Positions 59,845 to 64,000 of a stretch of DNA of 64,000 nt are shown piece after piece. Both the position numbers and the translations under genes were made by a program. This stretch comes from Leptospiraceae bacterium. Its GTDB lineage: Bacteria; Spirochaetota; Leptospiria; Leptospirales; Leptospiraceae. Position 1 is the stretch's first letter, and each line of letters starts with the position of its first letter. Under the pieces are notes generated by a model. The model did no database searches, was not told where the DNA came from, and worked only from the letters and a program-made list of their open reading frames with translations. The DNA lies in the NCBI GenBank assembly GCA_024233835.1, contig JACKPC010000001.1, positions 1,054,001-1,118,000 of the forward strand, read 5' to 3'.

Positions 59845-60774
59845 ATGACTACAGCTTTTATTCTTCGAAAGGAATTCTGGAAGCATGATACGGGTCTGTA
59901 TCATCCGGAAAACAGCCAGAGACTGACAGCCATACAGGAAAGGCTCGAAAGCACCTCCTATTTTAGCAAATTAAACCGCTTACAGGGAAGAGAAGCCACT
60001 GAAGAGGATTTAAAACTCATTCATGATTCAGATTATGTTTCGAAGGCCCTGAAACGACTTAGTCTGGGTTCGGGAAGCTTTGATGCGGATACTCCCTATT
60101 CGGAAGGCAGCTACTCAGCAGCTTTATTAGCTGCTGGTGCCGGTTTAGAACTGGCAGATGCAATTCTCGAAGGTAAGGCCCAAAATGGCTTTGCCCTGGT
60201 TCGACCTCCCGGCCACCACGCGGAAACCAACAGGGCTATGGGATTTTGTTTTTTTAATAATGTAGCGATAACCGCTCGTTATCTACAAAAAAGCCTGAAA
60301 AAAATATTCATAATAGATTGGGATGTGCACCACGGAAATGGAACTCAAAGTTCTTTTTATGAAGATGATACGGTTTTCTTTTTTTCCAGTCATCAATACC
60401 CTTTCTACCCGGGTACAGGCTCTTTTCAGGAAATCGGTCTGGGAAAAGGGAAAGATTTTACAAAAAATCATCCCCTGCAAAGAGGAAGTGGAGAAGATAA
60501 AATTTTAGAAATTTTTTCTGAAAGCCTTTTGAAAGAAATTGAAAAATTTCAACCGGAGTTTATACTTATTTCTGCGGGATTTGATGCCCACAAAAAGGAT
60601 CCGCTGGGAGGGTTGGAATTCAGTACATCTACCTTTGAAAAAATGACCATCCTTGTAAAAAAGGCTGCCGAAGAGTTTTGTAAAGGCAGAATCATTTCAT
60701 TTCTTGAGGGTGGGTATGATGTTTCCGCCCTATCTGAATCTGTAGAAGCACACCTGGCTGTGTTAAACTCTTAA
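59845..60774 (+). CDS. Histone-deacetylase-family amidohydrolase (AcuC/acetoin utilisation type)
   Basis: 309 residues from the ATG at 59845 (the frame opens at a TTG at 59818). HDAC signatures: RPPGHHAETNRAMGFCFFNNVA with the two His, IIDWDVHHGNGTQ with zinc Asp and His, and SAGFDAHKKDPLGG with the second Asp; FLEGGYD near the end. Zinc-dependent deacetylation of lysine or polyamine substrates. The TAA stop is followed in the same frame by a further open reading frame (see 60793). Confidence 0.93.
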   Translation: MTTAFILRKEFWKHDTGLYHPENSQRLTAIQERLESTSYFSKLNRLQGREATEEDLKLIHDSDYVSKALKRLSLGSGSFDADTPYSEGSYSAALLAAGAGLELADAILEGKAQNGFALVRPPGHHAETNRAMGFCFFNNVAITARYLQKSLKKIFIIDWDVHHGNGTQSSFYEDDTVFFFSSHQYPFYPGTGSFQEIGLGKGKDFTKNHPLQRGSGEDKILEIFSESLLKEIEKFQPEFILISAGFDAHKKDPLGGLEFSTSTFEKMTILVKKAAEEFCKGRIISFLEGGYDVSALSESVEAHLAVLNS

Positions 60775-60792
60775 GCCAGAAAGGAGGCAGCC

Positions 60793-61032
60793 ATCTATTT
60801 TACCCAGAAATTAGCTGATTTAAAAGCAAAGGTAGACAATCTGGAAGATTTTGTAAGTCTTGTTCGCCAGCAAATGAAGAAAAAAAGAGAGGAACGAAAT
60901 TCCTGGTCGAGCTGGCACAAAGAATGGAAAGAGGCCTGGTTAAAAAAATCAGAAGACAGGGAATCTGAAGAAGAACTGGAAAAAAGACGAAAAGAAACCA
61001 GTATCACACGCCGTTACCCAACCCTTCCCTGA
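60793..61032 (+). CDS. Small charged protein, apparently starting at ATC
   Basis: 79 codons in the HDAC frame, after its stop: the peptide reads YFTQKLADLKAKVDNLEDFV, then a strongly charged helical stretch (Trp-rich, then KRRKETS). There is no ATG, GTG or TTG before the Met at codon 28, yet AAAGGAGG sits at ideal distance from an ATC at 60793. Either ATC (or a lost ATG) is the start, or the frame is read through. The codon pattern looks coding. No family recognised. Confidence 0.5.
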   Translation: MYFTQKLADLKAKVDNLEDFVSLVRQQMKKKREERNSWSSWHKEWKEAWLKKSEDRESEEELEKRRKETSITRRYPTLP

Positions 61033-61043
61033 GTGTTTAAAAA

Positions 61044-61081
61044 GTGGTCGCTTGAGTACCTTCGGATATCGAAGCGACCAC
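61044..61081. terminator. Hairpin between convergent genes
   Basis: Perfect 10-bp stem GTGGTCGCTT / AAGCGACCAC with an 18-base loop; TTTAAAAA precedes it on the forward side, which makes it a good reverse-strand stop (T after the stem). Confidence 0.65.
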
Positions 61082-61088
61082 CCTTTGA

Positions 61089-61829
61089 TTAAAGTTCCCG
61101 GCTTCGAAGGAAGGCAAACACCTTTTCTTCTAAAAATTCTTCTACTCGGTGAATACGGCTGGTATCGATAGATTGATGAATAGATTCAGGTTTTTTCCAG
61201 ATGAACTGGGTTTCCATAAAAACTTTCTTCGGATCGTTCAAAAAAGATTCGATTCGAACTTCTACAATAGGTTCTTCGTTTTGTCTGGGTTCCTGGTTGT
61301 TTAAAACAAGACGCAAACCCCCTCCCTGAACCTGCTTTCCGAGAACCGATAATTTTTCAGGTTTTTGCCCCAATAGCGACTCCCAGATTTCCTGAAAGGC
61401 ATGTTCCCGAATCGAATCGGCAAGAATCCGAAAAGTAATATCACTCGATAGGATTTGTTTTCCTTCTAAGGGCCATACTTCTTGAAAGGCTAAGAGGATC
61501 CTTTCGATTTCCTCTTCCAGAAGCTCAAGGGAATAGGAAGGCTCCGGCACAATAATTAATAACTGACCGAGATTCTGCCCCGGATTCATAAGCTTTATTT
61601 CGAGAGGAGAAGTCCCCTGTCGTAAAAGATTAATCTGAGCCACATTATAGTTTGCTACAGTAATTTCCACTTTTTGCTCTTCCAGTTTGGCCTGAAATTG
61701 CAGGGACTGTGCTTTATCGAATAGGGGTAAAGGAGCAAAGATGTAATTCACTCCCGTGTGGATAATTTTCTTTCCCTGGATAATCATACTTTTTCCAGAC
61801 AAGCCTTTCAGACTCCCTTCTTCCGTCAA
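61089..61829 (-). CDS. Conserved cytoplasmic protein, unknown
   Basis: 246 residues. It begins at a TTG with GAGGA in front; an ATG at 61787 with GGA is an alternative. No signal peptide or membrane helix. The middle (KLMNPGQNLGQLLIIVPEPSYSLELLEEEIERIL) and end (RIHRVEEFLEEKVFAFLRS) are helical/strand mixed; no known domain. It is convergent with the small ORF at 60793. Confidence 0.6.
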   Translation of the reverse strand: MTEEGSLKGLSGKSMIIQGKKIIHTGVNYIFAPLPLFDKAQSLQFQAKLEEQKVEITVANYNVAQINLLRQGTSPLEIKLMNPGQNLGQLLIIVPEPSYSLELLEEEIERILLAFQEVWPLEGKQILSSDITFRILADSIREHAFQEIWESLLGQKPEKLSVLGKQVQGGGLRLVLNNQEPRQNEEPIVEVRIESFLNDPKKVFMETQFIWKKPESIHQSIDTSRIHRVEEFLEEKVFAFLRSREL

Positions 61830-61937
61830 ATTGGATTCCTCATATTTATTTTTAAAGGAAGAAACTTTGTTTGGTCGATAAGTACAATGACTTTAGATAA
61901 TGACAAAGTTTAAACCTAAAAACGGAGGTTTGGGTTT

Positions 61938-62234
61938 ATGGATCCTTTGGCAATTAACACGGATGTAAGTCGCATGGAGAGGACGGGTTTACCCGCACAT
62001 CAGTATCAGGAAGATCTGATTGCTTCTCCTAAAGAAAGCGCAGTAGAACTCAAGCATGTAGCTCCTGAGCCCATACAGGATGTATATGAATCACAAAAAG
62101 CCCGGGAAGAAAAACATCAGCCCAGGCACCAGGTGATAAGTGCAGAAGAAATCACCAACCTGATTCATATGCTGGTTCTTAGAACCCCTATGGAATGGAA
62201 AGGAGAAGAACGATTGCTTGATATAAAAAGTTAA
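61938..62234 (+). CDS. Small hydrophilic protein, unknown
   Basis: 98 residues, starting right after AACGGAGGTTTGGGTTT (good ribosome binding site). It is rich in Glu, His and Pro in the middle, with a C-terminal helix EEITNLIHMLVLR. No family recognised. The next gene begins 11 bp downstream, so they form an operon. Confidence 0.65.
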   Translation: MDPLAINTDVSRMERTGLPAHQYQEDLIASPKESAVELKHVAPEPIQDVYESQKAREEKHQPRHQVISAEEITNLIHMLVLRTPMEWKGEERLLDIKS

Positions 62235-62244
62235 GAGGTGGTTT

Positions 62245-62904
62245 CTGATACTTTTAGGACTTATCATACAGGATGGATGGCTATATTTTTTAGGGTTTAT
62301 ACTTACCCTTTTAATTCTGGCCGTACTCTGGATTCTCTATATCCAGTTTATAATTCCGTATTTAAAGCTTCGTTCCGCTGAAATTATTCCTCCTCCAGAA
62401 AAAGGAGCTAGTTTTGAATTCGTAGTAAAAGAAACGGAAAGAATGAGTAATTTTGTTATAGGCAGAAAAGTGGGACATTTAGCAACCAAATGTGATGCCA
62501 TCTCAGAAAACCATCTTGTCTTTCAATTTAAGCGAATGAGGGATTCGGAGGAATACGATATTCTGGTGAAGCGGGGCGGGGCTACCATGGTAAAACCACC
62601 TCGCATGTCGGTTTATACAAAAATGGATTCCAACTTAAAATTAGAAAGCCATGAAGTTATCGGTAAGACTGCTGACTTCCGGATTTCAGATGGAATGATA
62701 AAAGACCGGATGACAAGTTATATTGAAATTAAGCTTACCTCCCAATTTTTTGTAGATCACAAGGGAGCGGAAAGGATGAAGTTTATTTTTACCGTCAATC
62801 GGATTCATCCGGGAATGCTCTTTAAGAATCCATCCAAACCCTATTTCTACAGCCTGGGTAAACCTAAAGGGGAAGAACAGGAAGATATTCCGGATGAGGA
62901 TTAG
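62245..62904 (+). CDS. Membrane-anchored protein, probably starting at CTG
   Basis: 219 residues if read from CTG at 62245; AGAGGTGG lies 6 bases before it. The frame stays open and hydrophobic from there (ILLGLIIQDGWLYFLGF, then ILTLLILAVLWILYIQF), ideal for an N-terminal membrane helix, whereas the first ATG (62443) would cut this off. The rest is a soluble domain, with FVIGRKVGHLATKC and VNRIHPGMLFKNPSKPYF. No family known. No ATG, GTG or TTG exists in between. Confidence 0.6.
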   Translation: MILLGLIIQDGWLYFLGFILTLLILAVLWILYIQFIIPYLKLRSAEIIPPPEKGASFEFVVKETERMSNFVIGRKVGHLATKCDAISENHLVFQFKRMRDSEEYDILVKRGGATMVKPPRMSVYTKMDSNLKLESHEVIGKTADFRISDGMIKDRMTSYIEIKLTSQFFVDHKGAERMKFIFTVNRIHPGMLFKNPSKPYFYSLGKPKGEEQEDIPDED

Positions 62905-62919
62905 TTTTATTGGAAGCAA

Positions 62920-62939
62920 GCGAGCCACCGATGGCTCGC
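62920..62939. terminator. Hairpin between convergent genes
   Basis: Perfect 8-bp stem GCGAGCCA / TGGCTCGC with a 4-base loop, no T-run, 16 bp from either stop. Confidence 0.6.
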
Positions 62940-62956
62940 ATACGATTTAACCCCTG

Positions 62957-63457
62957 TTATCTGGAATATTTAATTATCTCGTCGGTTTCTTCTGCATCCT
63001 CAGAAAGTCTGTCTGTTGTAAAGCTAAAACCTTCTTCAGGAATGATATTAAACATTACGGTATCGATTACATTCTGGTCATGAACAATATTTAAGCGGTA
63101 TTTCCCTTCTGCCAGATTCTCAAACTTTCCTTTCAGGTAGTTGGTATCTTTTTCTACAGATTTTGTTTTCACTTCTATCTCTACGAAACCGAGAGACTCT
63201 TTTTCGAGGGTGACAATAAAACTTTTTCCGGAACCCGGACTTCGATCGAACATATACATGAAGTGGATAGTATCTTTCGGGGAGAAAAAAAGATTCTCAC
63301 GGGTAACAGTATACTCTGTTACCACAAAAAGCTCTTTTTCGAGCAGATCGATTTCTCTTTCATCGCTGACATGCCATCCAAAATTTCCGGAGGGAACTCC
63401 ACAATGACTAAAAAGAAGTAGAAGGAAGAATACAAAAAAATAATTCAATATTTTCAT
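62957..63457 (-). CDS. Lipoprotein, unknown function
   Basis: 166 residues. Signal peptide and lipobox LLFSHCGV; a beta-rich mature part (FIVTLEKESLGFVEIEVKT, LAEGKYRLNIVHDQNV) that looks like an Ig-like or transthyretin-like fold, and an acidic tail EDAEETDE. Probably outer-membrane anchored. Confidence 0.75.
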   Translation of the reverse strand: MKILNYFFVFFLLLLFSHCGVPSGNFGWHVSDEREIDLLEKELFVVTEYTVTRENLFFSPKDTIHFMYMFDRSPGSGKSFIVTLEKESLGFVEIEVKTKSVEKDTNYLKGKFENLAEGKYRLNIVHDQNVIDTVMFNIIPEEGFSFTTDRLSEDAEETDEIIKYSR

Positions 63458-63514
63458 CGTTTACCGGCTTACTAAATAATACTTCGGAAAAAAAAAGAAT
63501 TTCAGTAAGAAATC

Positions 63515-63709
63515 TTACTCTTTTATAACCCTTCCCTTATCGGTAACATCAATTTCTCCGGGACGATGAGTTTCCGAAAAAGGATTCCTCTCTTCACCGG
63601 AACTCGTGTGAACATAAAAATTCGCATTTAGTTTCTTAAGCAGGTAACGACCCAGTAATTTCAGGCCAAAATAAAAAACTAAGAAAAATAGAATGATTTT
63701 GATAAGCAT
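63515..63709 (-). CDS. Small single-helix membrane protein, DUF4834-like
   Basis: 64 residues: one helix IIKIILFFLVFYFGLKLLG-type at the N-terminus, then basic RYLLKKL and a tail with GEERNPFSETHRPGEIDVTDKGRV. The tail with a GEIDVTDKGR end resembles small DUF4834-type proteins. No experimental role. Confidence 0.6.
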   Translation of the reverse strand: MLIKIILFFLVFYFGLKLLGRYLLKKLNANFYVHTSSGEERNPFSETHRPGEIDVTDKGRVIKE

Positions 63710-64000
63710 AATGACCCAGTCTATAATCGTTTAGACCAGAGGTCAAATGCTTTTGGTAGAAAGAAAAGGAAGACCTCCTTTTTTCAGAGAAAAAAAACTT
63801 GATTCAAATTTTATATAGTATCTGGTTAGCCACTTATAAACCCCGATTGTTTGGAGCTTTATAAATAAAAGCCCTAACCACTAGTACCCAGAGCATACAC
63901 CTGAGATACAACTTTCAGGTTGCTGTAAAGGTCAGTATACTACCCGCTATACTATTCCAGTATACGTACAGGTAGGCGAAAAAGCTATAATTACGTATAC
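63710..64000. other. Right-edge intergenic region with inverted repeats
   Basis: No gene seen. GGTTAG (63826) and CTAACC (about 63874) are inverted and CTTATAAA / TTTATAAA lie inside them, a possible hairpin. Near 63930-64000 repeats of GTATAC occur (CAGTATACT, CAGTATACG, ACGTATAC), possible operator-like sites for a gene beyond the edge. Confidence 0.45.

Noticed and set aside
1..64000. tRNA, rRNA or CRISPR loci
   Set aside because: Looked for T-loop-like GTTCGANNC patterns with acceptor stems and for spaced direct repeats; none was convincing by eye.

Overview
The window is a stretch of AT-rich bacterial chromosome that fits a spirochaete of the Leptospiraceae (Leptospira-like). The basis is inference: many short lipoproteins with spirochaete-style lipoboxes, a Golgi-type cysteine-rich repeat protein, large families of conserved but unnamed membrane proteins, PilZ and histidine-kinase genes, abundant Uma2/XisI/ROCO-type accessory genes, and a proton-pumping pyrophosphatase. 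No rRNA, tRNA or CRISPR array was recognised.

Layout. 1-4.2 kb: the end of an integral membrane protein gene, a K+-dependent type membrane pyrophosphatase (hppA) with a clear intrinsic terminator, a DUF423 membrane protein, a SUKH (SMI1/KNR4) protein and a CopZ-like metallochaperone. 4.2-13.4 kb: an accessory island. It holds a 1388-bp tandem duplication carrying two nearly identical VapBC-like toxin-antitoxin pairs, one complete and two broken copies of an IS200-like Y1 transposase, two 12-codon fragments of the start of a ROCO gene, then the full LRR-ROCO GTPase gene, an Uma2 nuclease, an MNT nucleotidyltransferase, a stand-alone copy of the ROCO C-terminal module, a XisI gene plus a XisI remnant, and a DUF433/DUF5615 toxin-antitoxin pair. 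Several families of short palindromic repeats punctuate the island.

13.4-31.8 kb: an FtsX-type ABC transporter, a histidine kinase and response regulator, a GNAT acetyltransferase, a compact T4-like type IIA topoisomerase pair, a lipoprotein, gltX, a frameshifted membrane protein gene, an OmpA/PD40 envelope protein, an acyl-CoA ligase, a GLG1-repeat secreted protein, a mannose-6-phosphate isomerase and a universal stress protein. 31.8-43.4 kb: a three-domain Ser/Thr-rich lipoprotein with a strong terminator, an acyltransferase with a PilZ protein, an acyl-CoA dehydrogenase, a hydrolase, an asparagine-synthase-like protein, a PD-(D/E)XK (Rpn-type) nuclease gene apparently frameshifted at an A6 run, a vWA protein and a starch/glycogen-synthase-like enzyme.

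43.4-64 kb: a channel-like membrane protein, a CPBP protease-like protein, DUF445, an MBL hydrolase, CorA, a conserved unknown, mnmG and thrC, a second Rpn-type nuclease, a divergent pair of CsgG/TPR envelope genes, a HAD phosphatase, a Spo0M-like protein, a histone-deacetylase-family hydrolase, and a block of small unnamed genes. Two of these (60793 and 62245) appear to start at non-ATG/GTG/TTG codons behind good Shine-Dalgarno sequences. Convergent genes are typically separated by short GC-rich hairpins.

The most system-like group is the ROCO GTPase with its neighbours: the C-terminal module of the GTPase (about 113 residues) recurs as a separate small protein four genes downstream, with a nuclease and a nucleotidyltransferase between them. 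I propose this as a candidate conflict/defence system, as an inference from architecture only.
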